The notes below the pieces were generated by a model. It was not told where the DNA came from and did no database searches. It saw nothing but the letters and a program-made list of their open reading frames with translations. From Rickettsiella endosymbiont of Aleochara curtula (GTDB taxonomy: Bacteria > Pseudomonadota > Gammaproteobacteria > Diplorickettsiales > Diplorickettsiaceae): DNA of 64,000 nt. Positions 1-8,992 of this stretch are shown here, piece by piece (positions within the stretch are counted from its first letter, which is position 1; each line of letters starts with the position of its first letter). The translations under genes were made by a program, and so were the position numbers. The stretch is from NCBI RefSeq assembly GCF_964030935.1, contig NZ_OZ034990.1, forward strand, positions 62,001 to 126,000, read 5' to 3'.

Positions 1-2836
1 TATTAATCATTTTGTTATCTATTATTTCAGCGGCTTTTAATTTATCTTCGGCCGCAGTTTTAGCTGCGCATGCACTTGAATATGCATTTTTTAATTCAGT
101 TACTTGTTCCTCAATGGGGTTAGTATTTTGGGAAGATCGAAGATCAGGATCGTTAATTTTTTTTATGTGCACATATATTTTTTTCAAAAATTCTAATAGT
201 TGTTTTTCTGAAGTTTCTAAGTGCTTTTTGGGGGCATCTTTAGACTTGACTTCATTAATCAAAAGTTCTAATAATTGTTTTTCTGAAGCTTCCAAAGCTG
301 ATTTGAAAGACATATCTTTACGCTTGGCTTGTTCGATCAAAAGTTCTGATATTTGTTTTTTTAGGTTTTCTAAATCTTCCTTAGAAGGTTCTTTTTTACG
401 CGCTTTATCCTTCAGACCTAATATTTGTTTCTCTAAAGTGTCTAAACCTTTTTGGGAAATTTCTTCTTTACGTTGGGTTACCTCAATCAAAAGTTTTAAT
501 ATGGATTTTTCTGAAGCATTCAAATCTTTTTTGTGAGCTTGTTCTTTTTTGATTTCATTAATCAAAAGTTCTAATAATTGTTTTTCTGAAGCGGCTAAGC
601 TTTCATTTAAAAGAAAGAGGTTATTTTTGTTGTTATCATTTATTTCTTTTTTTGTGTGGCGAAGTTTTTGCAGCTTAGTATGGACCTCGTGAGTATTTTT
701 TTCAGAGTTTTTTGAGTTTGCAATACTATTCAAAAGTTGCTTTGCGGCATTAATTTTTATATCAATTTCAGCCAATTCTTTTTCTTCAATTTTAATAGCT
801 AGAAAATATTCAAATCCTTTAGTAATTTGCTGGTTAGTTTCTTGCAAAGCCGTTATAAAAGCTTGATCGCGAGCTAAGTTCTGCACAGCTTTAATTTGAT
901 TAAGGGTGTTTAGAAATGCATTTTTGGAAAATTCGTCTTTAGCTGCCTTTAAGGCTCCATGTAAGGAGTTAACCTTCTCGCTAGCTTCATGCAAAGCCTT
1001 TTCTGCAGCTTCAACTAAGACTTTGGTATCTGTCTTTTCAATCTTAAAATCTTCCTGCTTATCTAGATTTTCAAGAAATTTATCTAAGCTTGATGTGTTT
1101 TCTAAAGTATAGGCTTCGGCCGACTTTTGAAATTTGCTATCGAGGTTAAAATCATCTTGATCAAAAGGATTTTTTTCAATGTCGACCATTTTGATGTAGT
1201 TGTGTTCAAGACCTTTTTCAGCATCAGCGTTGTTATTTTTTTTGCTATTAAAAAAATAATTCATGCCACTTTGTGTTACTGCATTGGATAGGCCTGCGGC
1301 TACAGTATTAGAACCTACAATAACTGCGGCGTCGGTTAAGTTATATCCGCTATTAATGAGTAAACTTGTGTTCGCCAGCAGTGGTAATGCCTCTAAAGCT
1401 TTACTGGCAATGGAGTTTTTATTCATCGGCGTTGTATTAAAATAAGTATAAGCCCCACGTGCGGCATAATTCACACTGTTTAAAATTAAACTACTGCTTA
1501 AAGAATAAGCGGTAGATTGCAGTACCTTAGTCAGGGAATTAGATTGTTCGGATTCATCTTCAACGGTCGATAACAATATAGGCAGCGTAGCAATCGTTGC
1601 ATTAGCGAATATAACGCCCGCTTGAGCGGCGGGTTTACGCCAGGCAGTTAAGCTGCCTTTTGATTCATAGTAATTATAAATATTTCCAGTAATGGCATGT
1701 GTCACACCTGCTATGGCTCCTTGAAACAAAGAAATTAAGCCTAAAGATGGCAATTTAGAATTAAACAATCCTGTCGAAACGGGCTTTTGTCCGTTATTCA
1801 TGGTGCTGTTATTATCGATTGTGTCTGTGCTATCGAGAGTTACGTTAAAACTATTAATTGGAGTTGTTGACGCAGCGGTTGATTCAGTTATTTGTGTCGT
1901 AGTTGAAGCGGATGAATTTAATGTGTGGGTAGAATCAGCTACATACTGAGTTGAAGCAGTCGATGCAAAGGTCGATGAATAAACTTCTGTCGTTGATGCG
2001 TTGGATAGGTTGACGGTTTCGTTAACAGACTCGTCTAGAGTGGTCAACTCGGTACTGGAAAGAGGAGTTTCAGTTGTAGTTGATAGGCTCCAATTATTAA
2101 TATCAGAACAATTTAGCGTGGTGATACTGCTGACATTCTTGAGATCTGAAATATATTGAATATAACGATCAACAGGGGTTGGATTTAGACCTTTTTGAGC
2201 ATAGCTTTCTCTAAAAGCGGCCCCAATTTTTTCTAATGGCTCAAATAGGCATTCGGAGAGACCATAATGCTGTTGGTGATTAACGAGCTCATCGGCAAAC
2301 CGATTAATATCTAATTTAAATTTTGCAATATTTTCTACAGGATTATTATGTAAAAGAATTGCTAATTCGCCTGGAAAAGTATCAATATTACGGCCGTTAC
2401 GCAGACTATCAATAATATCAGTTGTATTAGCAAAAGTCGGAACGTCGGTTAGGCTTATACCATTTCCACTCTCTAAATCTGTCGAGTTAGTGAGGTTAGA
2501 GTCGGTAGAATTGTTTATTTCTGCGCTAGTTATATTGTAACGAGTGCTAAATATTTCGGTGCTTGGACTCGTGGTCAAAGTGACCGCGGTTTGGTTAAGA
2601 CTTATTTCTGATTCATGCATTGACGGGGCGTCATCGGAAGTAATGTTTAATGCTTCAGTGCTGCTTTCTATAATGTCATCAGTCGCATCAGTGCTCTCTA
2701 TAGTGGTAATTAACCCATTAGTGTCTAACTTATTAGTAGGTGCATTGTCTGCTACAGCAGTAATTAATTTATCAGTATGCGCATCGTCTGCTGCAGCAGT
2801 TACTAATAACGTGGGGTGTGGGTGTATAGCTGGCAT
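1..2836 (-). CDS. Partial putative Dot/Icm effector A: Ser/Thr-rich N-terminus, membrane module, coiled-coil repeats
   Basis: I do not recognise this protein. The frame is open from an ATG at 2836 (AGGTG ribosome site five bases upstream) to the left edge, so at least 945 codons are present and the C-terminus is missing. Residues 1 to about 350 are rich in Ser, Thr, Asn and Asp and look disordered. Residues about 355-530 hold a cluster of hydrophobic helices resembling those of the proteins at 6133-8796 and 9320-10678. From about residue 560 the protein is charged and coiled-coil-like. It includes six tandem copies of a roughly 25-residue unit with consensus (A/T)SEKQLLELLI (bases about 165-600). 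A PmrA-like promoter lies upstream. No catalytic motif is visible. Secretion by Dot/Icm is inferred from the promoter, family membership and nearby icmTS, not shown. Confidence 0.75.
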   Translation of the reverse strand, partial: MPAIHPHPTLLVTAAADDAHTDKLITAVADNAPTNKLDTNGLITTIESTDATDDIIESSTEALNITSDDAPSMHESEISLNQTAVTLTTSPSTEIFSTRYNITSAEINNSTDSNLTNSTDLESGNGISLTDVPTFANTTDIIDSLRNGRNIDTFPGELAILLHNNPVENIAKFKLDINRFADELVNHQQHYGLSECLFEPLEKIGAAFRESYAQKGLNPTPVDRYIQYISDLKNVSSITTLNCSDINNWSLSTTTETPLSSTELTTLDESVNETVNLSNASTTEVYSSTFASTASTQYVADSTHTLNSSASTTTQITESTAASTTPINSFNVTLDSTDTIDNNSTMNNGQKPVSTGLFNSKLPSLGLISLFQGAIAGVTHAITGNIYNYYESKGSLTAWRKPAAQAGVIFANATIATLPILLSTVEDESEQSNSLTKVLQSTAYSLSSSLILNSVNYAARGAYTYFNTTPMNKNSIASKALEALPLLANTSLLINSGYNLTDAAVIVGSNTVAAGLSNAVTQSGMNYFFNSKKNNNADAEKGLEHNYIKMVDIEKNPFDQDDFNLDSKFQKSAEAYTLENTSSLDKFLENLDKQEDFKIEKTDTKVLVEAAEKALHEASEKVNSLHGALKAAKDEFSKNAFLNTLNQIKAVQNLARDQAFITALQETNQQITKGFEYFLAIKIEEKELAEIDIKINAAKQLLNSIANSKNSEKNTHEVHTKLQKLRHTKKEINDNNKNNLFLLNESLAASEKQLLELLINEIKKEQAHKKDLNASEKSILKLLIEVTQRKEEISQKGLDTLEKQILGLKDKARKKEPSKEDLENLKKQISELLIEQAKRKDMSFKSALEASEKQLLELLINEVKSKDAPKKHLETSEKQLLEFLKKIYVHIKKINDPDLRSSQNTNPIEEQVTELKNAYSSACAAKTAAEDKLKAAEIIDNKMIN

Positions 2837-3204
2837 AATTCACCTGCGAAAATTTAATTAAAAAAAGCTTTAAATCACTAGAAATTTTCGCGGTGTGTGC
2901 CTGAAAATTTATGCTTAGCAGATTAGTCCCTGGGCTTGTTTAATCCCTGTATTCTTTTTGAACAGCTTGATTGTAGTTTTATAAGCTTAAGGTAAAATTA
3001 AATTATTTATATAAATATAATTTAATATCAATTTTTTTGATGAATAGGCATTTAATAAACACTTAAGTTTTGTGCTTAGCGTGAAATTTTGCGCATAATT
3101 CAAGCTTAACTCGAAATAAAGTAGGCTAATTAAGCTAATTTAAGCTAAATGTTGGATAGACGGTCCTGGCTTTACACTCACCCCCGCTAATGGAGTAGCG
3201 ATAC
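2837..3204. other. Divergent intergenic region, 368 bp
   Basis: This AT-rich gap separates effector A (leftward) from the DUF1704 gene (rightward). It contains the PmrA-like promoter of effector A. On the other side, at 3122-3149, three direct copies of GCTAA(T/A) spaced about 10 bp apart lie just upstream of the DUF1704 gene. I see no gene in it. Confidence 0.6.
2970..3001 (-). promoter_or_regulatory. PmrA-like box and -10 of effector A
   Basis: Read on the minus strand: TTAAT (3001-2997), then TTAAG (2990-2986) offset by 11 bp, then 10 bp, then TACAAT (2975-2970) as the -10. The layout is the same as at five other candidate effector genes in this window. Confidence 0.6.
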
Positions 3205-4503
3205 ATGAAAAACTACGAAAAGGCTTATCGCGCACGCTTACGCGAATTATCGGATCGCATCGTGCAAGCGCAGGAATCGATAAAGATTTTAGACAGTATT
3301 AAATGGGGACCAGAAATACAAGCGGATTTTTTTAAAAATAAATGCAAACAATTACCTAAAGTAGATGTCGATTATTATAAAAAAAATAGTTTGGCATTTG
3401 ATATAGACAAAAAACGCGAAGAATTTCAGAGCTTAGAACGTGATATTAGTCGCGAAGTTGGTCAATTAAGTTCGATTGGTAGCATTATGTTGCGTATGTG
3501 TCGTGAATATCAGGATGTATTACGCTTGTTAAGCGCGCGCGGTAAGCCGGAATTCAGTGCTTTATCCCAAGAATTATATGGGAGTGCCGACGATGCTTTT
3601 TATGTGAATGCGCCGCGTTTGAAAGATTTAGTACCGATCGTGTCAAAAGCATTAGCGAATATTAAAGATAAAACACTTAATGAACTCGATGAAAAACGTT
3701 ACGATAGCCAACAAGCCGCAGAAATTCTGAATCAGCGTTTATCACTGTATTTTAAACACTCCGGTAAAGCGAAAAATTGGGTAAAAGTTAGCGATGGTAT
3801 TGTGGCGGATGCGGCAGCGGGTGCCGAATGGATCAAGATACGTAAAGACGCTTTATTTAGTGAGCGTGATCTACGTATTCTAGAAGTGCACGAAGGGTGG
3901 GTGCACATGGGTACGACATTGAATGGTATGCAGCAACCGATCTGTACTTTTCTGAGTAAAGGTCCGCCTTCGGCGATTGCGAATCAAGAAGGTCTCGCGA
4001 TTATTATGGAATTATTTCATTTTGTTTCCTCGCCGATGCGCATTAAAAAATTAACCGATCGTGTCACTGGCATTGCCATGGCAGAAGAGGGCGCTGATTT
4101 TCTGCAAGTATTTAATTTTTTTCAAGAACAAGAGCATACGCCGGAAGAAAGTTATAAAAGTAGTGTGCGTATTTTTCGCGGCAGTTTACCGAATTTAGGC
4201 CCGTTTACTAAAGATTTGGTTTACAGTAAAGGCTTTATTTTAATCTATAATTATCTACGTTTAGCGGTGGAACAGGGTTTAGTGGATAGAATTGACTTGT
4301 TATTCGTCGGTAAAACTAGCTTAGAAGATCAACGTTTATTAGCGCATTTGTTTGAAGAAGGATTGCTGGTAAAACCACATTATATGCCACATCAATTCCG
4401 CGATTTAGCGGCATTAAGCTGTTGGATGTGTTATTCGCTATTTTTTAATCAACTGGATCTGAATAAATTGGCCATCGATTACCGAAATATTTTACAGGGC
4501 TAA
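3205..4503 (+). CDS. DUF1704 / flavohemoglobin-expression-modulating QEGLA family putative zinc metallopeptidase
   Basis: This 432-residue protein carries the two family signatures: HEGWVH at residues 229-234 (an HExxxH zinc-binding helix) and QEGLA at residues 261-265. The family is known in bacteria as the flavohemoglobin expression-modulating QEGLA motif proteins. It is related to the eukaryotic MATCAP tyrosine carboxypeptidases, which use the same HExxxH arrangement. The N-terminal 100 residues are helical and charged; no signal peptide or membrane segment is seen. The substrate in bacteria is unknown. The ATG at 3205 follows GGAGTAGCGATAC. The gene stands alone, opposite effector A, and ends at a clear hairpin terminator. 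It is probably a conserved cytoplasmic enzyme rather than an effector. Confidence 0.85.
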   Translation: MKNYEKAYRARLRELSDRIVQAQESIKILDSIKWGPEIQADFFKNKCKQLPKVDVDYYKKNSLAFDIDKKREEFQSLERDISREVGQLSSIGSIMLRMCREYQDVLRLLSARGKPEFSALSQELYGSADDAFYVNAPRLKDLVPIVSKALANIKDKTLNELDEKRYDSQQAAEILNQRLSLYFKHSGKAKNWVKVSDGIVADAAAGAEWIKIRKDALFSERDLRILEVHEGWVHMGTTLNGMQQPICTFLSKGPPSAIANQEGLAIIMELFHFVSSPMRIKKLTDRVTGIAMAEEGADFLQVFNFFQEQEHTPEESYKSSVRIFRGSLPNLGPFTKDLVYSKGFILIYNYLRLAVEQGLVDRIDLLFVGKTSLEDQRLLAHLFEEGLLVKPHYMPHQFRDLAALSCWMCYSLFFNQLDLNKLAIDYRNILQG

Positions 4504-4513
4504 ACCTTGCACG

Positions 4514-4540
4514 AAAAAAAGCCTGCAAAAGCAGGCTTTT
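4514..4540. terminator. Rho-independent terminator, bidirectional
   Basis: Inverted repeat AAAAGCCTGC / GCAGGCTTTT with an AAAA loop. It ends the DUF1704 gene rightward and would end the leftward gene remnant at 4575-4766. Its stem is nearly identical to the terminator at 6097-6127. Confidence 0.85.
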
Positions 4541-4574
4541 CAGGTTAATGCGACAACTCACACTATATTCTTAT

Positions 4575-4766
4575 TTAGGTTTTAGCATGAATCAGTTCGC
4601 GTTTCTGCTGTGGAACTAATGGGTCGAACTTACTGTTATTTGATGTATCGGATTCAGAGGAACGAGTGCGATCGCTATGAAAACTATATGCACGGTGGGT
4701 TAGAGTTCCGTTGGTTTTTTTACGGAGAATAGCGGCCGGTACAGGAGCATCTGAATTAAATTTTCC
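4575..4766 (-). pseudogene. C-terminal remnant of an effector-like gene, cut by the IS256 element
   Basis: Reading leftward from the IS end at 4766 there is an open frame of 63 residues (from GKFNSD to HAKT) ending in TAA at 4575-4577. It is polar and rich in Ser, Thr and Asn. It contains KKTNGTLTHRA, which weakly resembles KQTNGFHHRA in the cytoplasmic tail of the 6133-8796 protein, and it has a near-identical downstream terminator. I infer it is the 3-prime end of another paralogue whose upstream part was lost with the IS insertion or a following deletion. The similarity is short, so the family assignment is tentative. Confidence 0.5.
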
Positions 4767-4794
4767 GAGCCTGTAAACCATTTTGTGTAAATGC
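4767..4794 (+). repeat. IS256-type terminal inverted repeat, left
   Basis: Starts GAGCCTGTAAACC and matches the reverse complement of 6069-6096, with mismatches mainly in the middle. Confidence 0.8.
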
Positions 4795-4798
4795 CGAG

Positions 4799-6014
4799 TT
4801 AGGAGAATCTGCCCTCGAATTCGATAGCGAATCGATTCATAGCAGCTCTCCAATCATGTAAAGACATAGTCCACTTTTGTGATGCCTTCTGTACAGCTAA
4901 ATATACAACTTTTAATGCCGATTGGTCATTAGGAAAAATTTTACGATTATTAATCGATTTTCTAATAACACTATTGAGTGATTCAATGGCATTGGTAGTA
5001 TAAATAATTTTCCGTATGTCGTCAGGATAATCAAATAAGGTCAATATTACTCCAGTTTTTATGCCATGAACGGCTAATGGCTGGATATTTTTTATCCCAT
5101 TTTTCACTAAACAGGAGAAGCGCTTCTTCCGCTTGTTCAATAGAAATAGCACGATAAATAACCTTAAGATCCGCTACAACGGCTTTCATGTCCTTATGCG
5201 GTACGTAGCGTAACGAATGCCGGATAAGATGCACAATGCATAACTGAATTTTAGTTTTTGGGAATACCGCATTTATCGCCTCTGGAAATCCGCTTAATCC
5301 ATCAACGCAAGCAATAAAAATATCCTTAACCCCTCGATTATTTAATTCGGTTAATACAGAGAGCCAAAATTTTGCACCCTCGGTTTCGGCTATCCACAAG
5401 CCTAGTAATTCCTTTTTCCCCTCAGCATTAATGGCTAAAGCTAAATAAATGGATTTATTGATGACCCGTTTATCTTGATGACATTTAACAACGATACAAT
5501 CTAAATACAGGATGGGATAGACTGCTTCTAAGGGACGATTCTGCCACACCGTAACCTCATCCATAACCGCTTCAGTGACTTTAGAAATCAAGCTATGCGA
5601 TACCTCGGCACTCTACATTTCTTTGAACGTAGCCGCAATATCGCGTGTGGTCATACCTCTGGCATAAAGCGCCAAAATCTGTTCATCAAATTCTGTGAGA
5701 CGCGTTTGGCCTTTGCGAATAAGTTGGGGCTCAAACGTACTATTTCGGTCTCTAGGCGTGTTAATTTCAACTTCGCCGAAATCACCCCTTAATCGCTTCG
5801 GCGAATAACCATTGCGGCTATTTCCCGTATTCTTGCCTGCTATCGCGTGCTTTTCGTAGCCAAGATGCTCGTCTAGCTCAGCATCCATGGCACGTTCTAC
5901 GGTGAGTTTTAATAGCTGCTTGCTGAGAGCAGAGATATCTTTTTCAATTTTTATAGATTTAGCCAATTCATTTATTAATTTTGGGTCTAGGTTTATTTCT
6001 TGTTCTTGTTTCAT
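4799..6014 (-). pseudogene. IS256-family transposase, nonsense-mutated and frameshifted
   Basis: The reading starts at the ATG at 6014 and is typical of mutator-type DDE transposases. The N-terminal part includes the family segment ending TTRDIAATFKEM. The middle has LDCIVVK and CVDGLSGFPEAI (catalytic Asp regions), and the C-terminal part has TTNAIESLNSVIRKS (catalytic Glu region). Two lesions break it. A TAG codon at 5613-5615 replaces what is normally a Tyr or similar codon; the frame continues unchanged behind it. A one-base loss near 5040-5045 then shifts the last 80 residues (from TLFDYPDDIRK) into another frame. The product ends at TAA 4799-4801. It is not expected to be active. Confidence 0.85.
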
Positions 6015-6068
6015 TGCTTATTTCTCAATTAGCTCTAGCGTTTTTGTCGCTAGCTTAGTTAATAATAA

Positions 6069-6096
6069 GCACTTACACAATTTTATTTACAGGCTC
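6069..6096 (-). repeat. IS256-type terminal inverted repeat, right
   Basis: The reverse complement starts GAGCCTGTAAAT and carries TTGTGTAA, pairing with 4767-4794. Confidence 0.8.
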
Positions 6097-6127
6097 AAAA
6101 AAAGCCTGCAGAAGCAGGCTTTTTTTT
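6097..6127 (-). terminator. Rho-independent terminator of effector B
   Basis: Hairpin AAAGCCTGC / GCAGGCTTT followed by a T-run when read leftward. It directly abuts the IS256 right end and closely matches the terminator at 4514-4540. Confidence 0.8.
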
Positions 6128-6132
6128 TCCAA

Positions 6133-8796
6133 TTAGTTAGTTGAAGAAACACTATAGTGAACAGTTGTTGTTACTGTATGTTGTTCGGTTACCACTACAG
6201 TTTTATTCATGGTTCCATTAGACGGCTTATAAAGTCCAGCGGAGATTACCAATGAATTTTCCGATGTAGAAGGTATGATAGGAAGAGGTCTATTTTCATA
6301 GTTATTCTCTGGAATTTTATCGGTACCAGCGATAGCTTCATAAATTGGATCCTCAAGTGAGTTTCTGTTTGATGTATTGGATTTAGTATCAGACTTATCA
6401 GATGCTCCATATCCAGAATCGATATCTCGTTCGGTATGTTTAGGGCTCTCGTCTTTAATTTCAATGATTGTGACTGGCCTATTACTTTTAGGCGTGTCAT
6501 ATTCTGGGTTTGCAACCATCATATTTAAAGCTCTGTGATGGAAGCCATTAGTTTGCTTTTCATTTAGCAGGGGTACAGTATCTGATACTATATCTAATTC
6601 GGTGGTATCGTTCATAGCATGAGATTCTTCATGAATATTAAAGTTAATCATTTTTATACTTTCTGTATTTACATCATTAATAGAGTTTACAGTCTCAGCT
6701 CCATTAAAGTTTAAAGTAGTTCGATTTTCGGGTGCTAAAATTTCACGCCGATTTCTCGTAGGAACCGTAGGATTAAATGCAAAATAAGTGAGTGAACTTG
6801 TTGCAAGTGCTGTTAATATATTAGCCCCTAAAATAGCAAGACTTTCTATAGTGCTTTCATCACTATTAGCGAGCATCCATAAACTGGCAAATAGCGGTAG
6901 CATATTAAAAAGATTTTTTAATATGGATTTTTTCGGTAAAGCATACTGCACACCTGCGTTAATGCTTTGTAAAACGATGCTAGTAATAAAGGCATAGGTA
7001 CAAGTAAGTAATTTTTGTGAATTTACTAAAGAATCAGTCTCATCATTAGCCAAATTTTCTATGATGGAATAAATCAATGGCAAAGTCGAGATGGCAAATG
7101 AATTAGCTATCCCTAAGGTTACTGCCAGGAAGCGTTGCGTCGGCAATGAACAATTTTTTTGTTCAGCAAAATGCAATATTATTTGACTTACGCCGTTCAA
7201 GAAACCACTGAATGCACCGAGTCCCATTGAAGTAAGTATTTTATTGGCAAATGCGAAATGAGCATTTTCTAATGCAGGAGTATCTAAAATTGAGTTCGTT
7301 TGATTGGTGAACGTATCATCAATTACTGGAGAAGTAATATTTTGAATAACTGAATCTTCTACAAGAGCTGTCTGTTTAATTGCTGGTGCAATGGTTGTAT
7401 TTACAGCTGGAACAGCAGTCGACGTTGATGTTGAAATAGCTGTTGTGCTATTTGTTATTGTTTCAGGAACGATGGTAATGATATCGATATCCAGCTCAGT
7501 TGTTCGATTAGTAGGAATAAATTCTTGGCAATTGCTAGTATTAAATAATCTTTCGCAACCATTATGAATTGCAATAACATTATTATCATAACGCCCTTTG
7601 AGATATGACCATCTAAAGCCTGCTAATTCCGATTCTGAAATTGTACTACTTGCATTTTGAATAATTTTTTGAGCTGTTGCTTCGATTGCTTGAGTTGCGT
7701 TTCTTTCTATTTGGGTTTGATTTCTCTTAGATAAACTACGGACCAAATTGCCTAAGGTTTTACTAAATTGATTTAATGCAGAAAAAGAATCACAGGTATC
7801 TATTTTTAGACAAGCTATGCTGAGCTTACTGATTATTTCTCCAATCTCTTGTTTATCAGCCGGTGATACAGCAGCGATATTAATGATTTGATGGAAAATA
7901 TCAGCAAGAATGTTCATTGAAGAATCTATGCCTGCTTGAGGTTTTTTTAATGTGGCCGCTGTTTGATCTGTTAATCTAACTAGCATTTGATCTGAACATG
8001 CTTTTATTGCTTGCCATATATGCAAATGATGGTCGCCTATCGACGGATTTTTTAATAGGGTCAACACTAAAGAAAATAAGCTATCGTAAATTCTAGATTT
8101 AGGTTTAGTTTCTTTAAACACATCGGTTAAATAGAAAGCAAGTTTGGATAGATCATTTACAAAATCAATAGATAAAACTTGTGTATTTTTATTAGTTACT
8201 TTAACGCTTGCTTTAAAATAGTCTAAAAAATTAGCTAAAGGATTATTTTTATCAACTGTTTTGCTTAAATCTTTTAGACGTAAATTTATGTATTCTTGAG
8301 AGCTAAACAATAATTTTTTTATTAGTGTTTCTGCTATAGAAAAATTATTGACGGATCTTCCTTGGATAATATAATTGAATTGAGTGTTAAGCTCGTAAGG
8401 GTCGCATTTAGTTGTATTAAACAACCGTTCACATTCAGTTAATATATCGGCATTAGTATGAAATTGACTGAGAAATGCATATCTTGCACTGCTTGACTTA
8501 TCAATTGTCGTGAGTGAGGACATTGAATTGATTATCTGTGTTGCATGGGTTTCTAAATCATCTAAATTGGCATAATGATCATCACTTCTGCGTTTTAAGG
8601 TTAAATCTCCTAACTTTTCAAGCAGTGTTATCAATTTATTAATATGTTTTTCCTTTATTAGCTCACTTTGTCCTTCACTAAAAGATTTTAAAAACAATTC
8701 AAGCTTGGTAAAATCTTGTTCTAAATTGTTGTTTTCACCCAAGTCTTGCCGAACAAGTTTATTCAATAATCCCTCGAAATCAGTTAAATCTGGCAT
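6133..8796 (-). CDS. Putative Dot/Icm effector B: helical N-terminus, membrane module, tyrosine-motif tail
   Basis: I do not recognise this 887-residue protein. Residues 1 to about 430 are helical and soluble-looking. Residues about 430-505 are a Thr/Ser/Ala/Val-rich linker. Residues about 510-675 contain five strongly hydrophobic segments, separated by short loops that include SFAISTLPLIYS and LFNMLPLFASLWML. Residues 680-887 form a polar tail with NPEYDTP, SGYGAS, DPIYEAIAG and NRPLPIIP. These resemble the EPIYA-like tyrosine-phosphorylation motifs and proline motifs of effectors in other bacteria. The start ATG is preceded by AGGTG, as in effector A. A PmrA-like promoter lies 35-66 bp upstream and a strong terminator follows. 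Membrane insertion in a host compartment is inferred only. Confidence 0.8.
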   Translation of the reverse strand: MPDLTDFEGLLNKLVRQDLGENNNLEQDFTKLELFLKSFSEGQSELIKEKHINKLITLLEKLGDLTLKRRSDDHYANLDDLETHATQIINSMSSLTTIDKSSSARYAFLSQFHTNADILTECERLFNTTKCDPYELNTQFNYIIQGRSVNNFSIAETLIKKLLFSSQEYINLRLKDLSKTVDKNNPLANFLDYFKASVKVTNKNTQVLSIDFVNDLSKLAFYLTDVFKETKPKSRIYDSLFSLVLTLLKNPSIGDHHLHIWQAIKACSDQMLVRLTDQTAATLKKPQAGIDSSMNILADIFHQIINIAAVSPADKQEIGEIISKLSIACLKIDTCDSFSALNQFSKTLGNLVRSLSKRNQTQIERNATQAIEATAQKIIQNASSTISESELAGFRWSYLKGRYDNNVIAIHNGCERLFNTSNCQEFIPTNRTTELDIDIITIVPETITNSTTAISTSTSTAVPAVNTTIAPAIKQTALVEDSVIQNITSPVIDDTFTNQTNSILDTPALENAHFAFANKILTSMGLGAFSGFLNGVSQIILHFAEQKNCSLPTQRFLAVTLGIANSFAISTLPLIYSIIENLANDETDSLVNSQKLLTCTYAFITSIVLQSINAGVQYALPKKSILKNLFNMLPLFASLWMLANSDESTIESLAILGANILTALATSSLTYFAFNPTVPTRNRREILAPENRTTLNFNGAETVNSINDVNTESIKMINFNIHEESHAMNDTTELDIVSDTVPLLNEKQTNGFHHRALNMMVANPEYDTPKSNRPVTIIEIKDESPKHTERDIDSGYGASDKSDTKSNTSNRNSLEDPIYEAIAGTDKIPENNYENRPLPIIPSTSENSLVISAGLYKPSNGTMNKTVVVTEQHTVTTTVHYSVSSTN

Positions 8797-8830
8797 TAAA
8801 CACCTACAAAAAAATTAAAAAATGATCTTC

Positions 8831-8862
8831 AGCATAGGCGGCGAAGCTTAAGAGATCCTTAA
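8831..8862 (-). promoter_or_regulatory. PmrA-like box and -10 of effector B
   Basis: Minus strand: TTAAG (8862-8858), CTTAAG (8852-8847; TTAAG offset 11 bp from the first), 10 bp, TATGCT (8836-8831). Confidence 0.65.
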
Positions 8863-8992
8863 CAAAAAAATCGATTTATTTTTCATATATCAATGTAAAA
8901 ATTTAATAAATAATTTTGATTTATGTATAAATTAACGGGCGCTTCGCAAATTGAATGAAATAAATAGAGGAAAGAATTTAAAAAAATTACGC

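Larger units (their letters stand above)
4767..6096 (-). mobile_element. IS256-family (mutator-type) insertion sequence, inactivated
   Basis: This 1330-bp element is bounded by imperfect inverted repeats of about 28 bp that begin GAGCCTGTAAA and share a central TTGTGTAA. It carries one leftward transposase, broken in two places. No target-site duplication is visible: the flanks are AATTTTCC on the left and AAAAAAAG on the right. This suggests a deletion or recombination at one edge after insertion. The right end abuts the terminator of the 6133-8796 gene. Confidence 0.85.

Noticed and set aside
12..1445. Several rightward open frames of 60-170 codons across 12-1445 and 2544-2861
   Set aside because: They lie antisense to the long open frame of effector A and have the odd composition (runs of Ser, Phe, Ile) of complementary-strand shadows.
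3122..3149. PmrA-like box upstream of the DUF1704 gene
   Set aside because: The TTAAG repeats here are offset by 10 bp, not 11, and the hexamer at the right distance (GATAGA) is poor. Left out of the six-promoter set.
5040..5615. Programmed readthrough or frameshifting to make the IS256 transposase
   Set aside because: IS256-family transposases are normally one frame. The TAG interrupts a conserved region, and the shift near 5040 has no slippery sequence, so decay is the simpler reading.
4759..6104. Target-site duplication around the IS256 element
   Set aside because: Eight-base flanks (AATTTTCC and AAAAAAAG) do not match.
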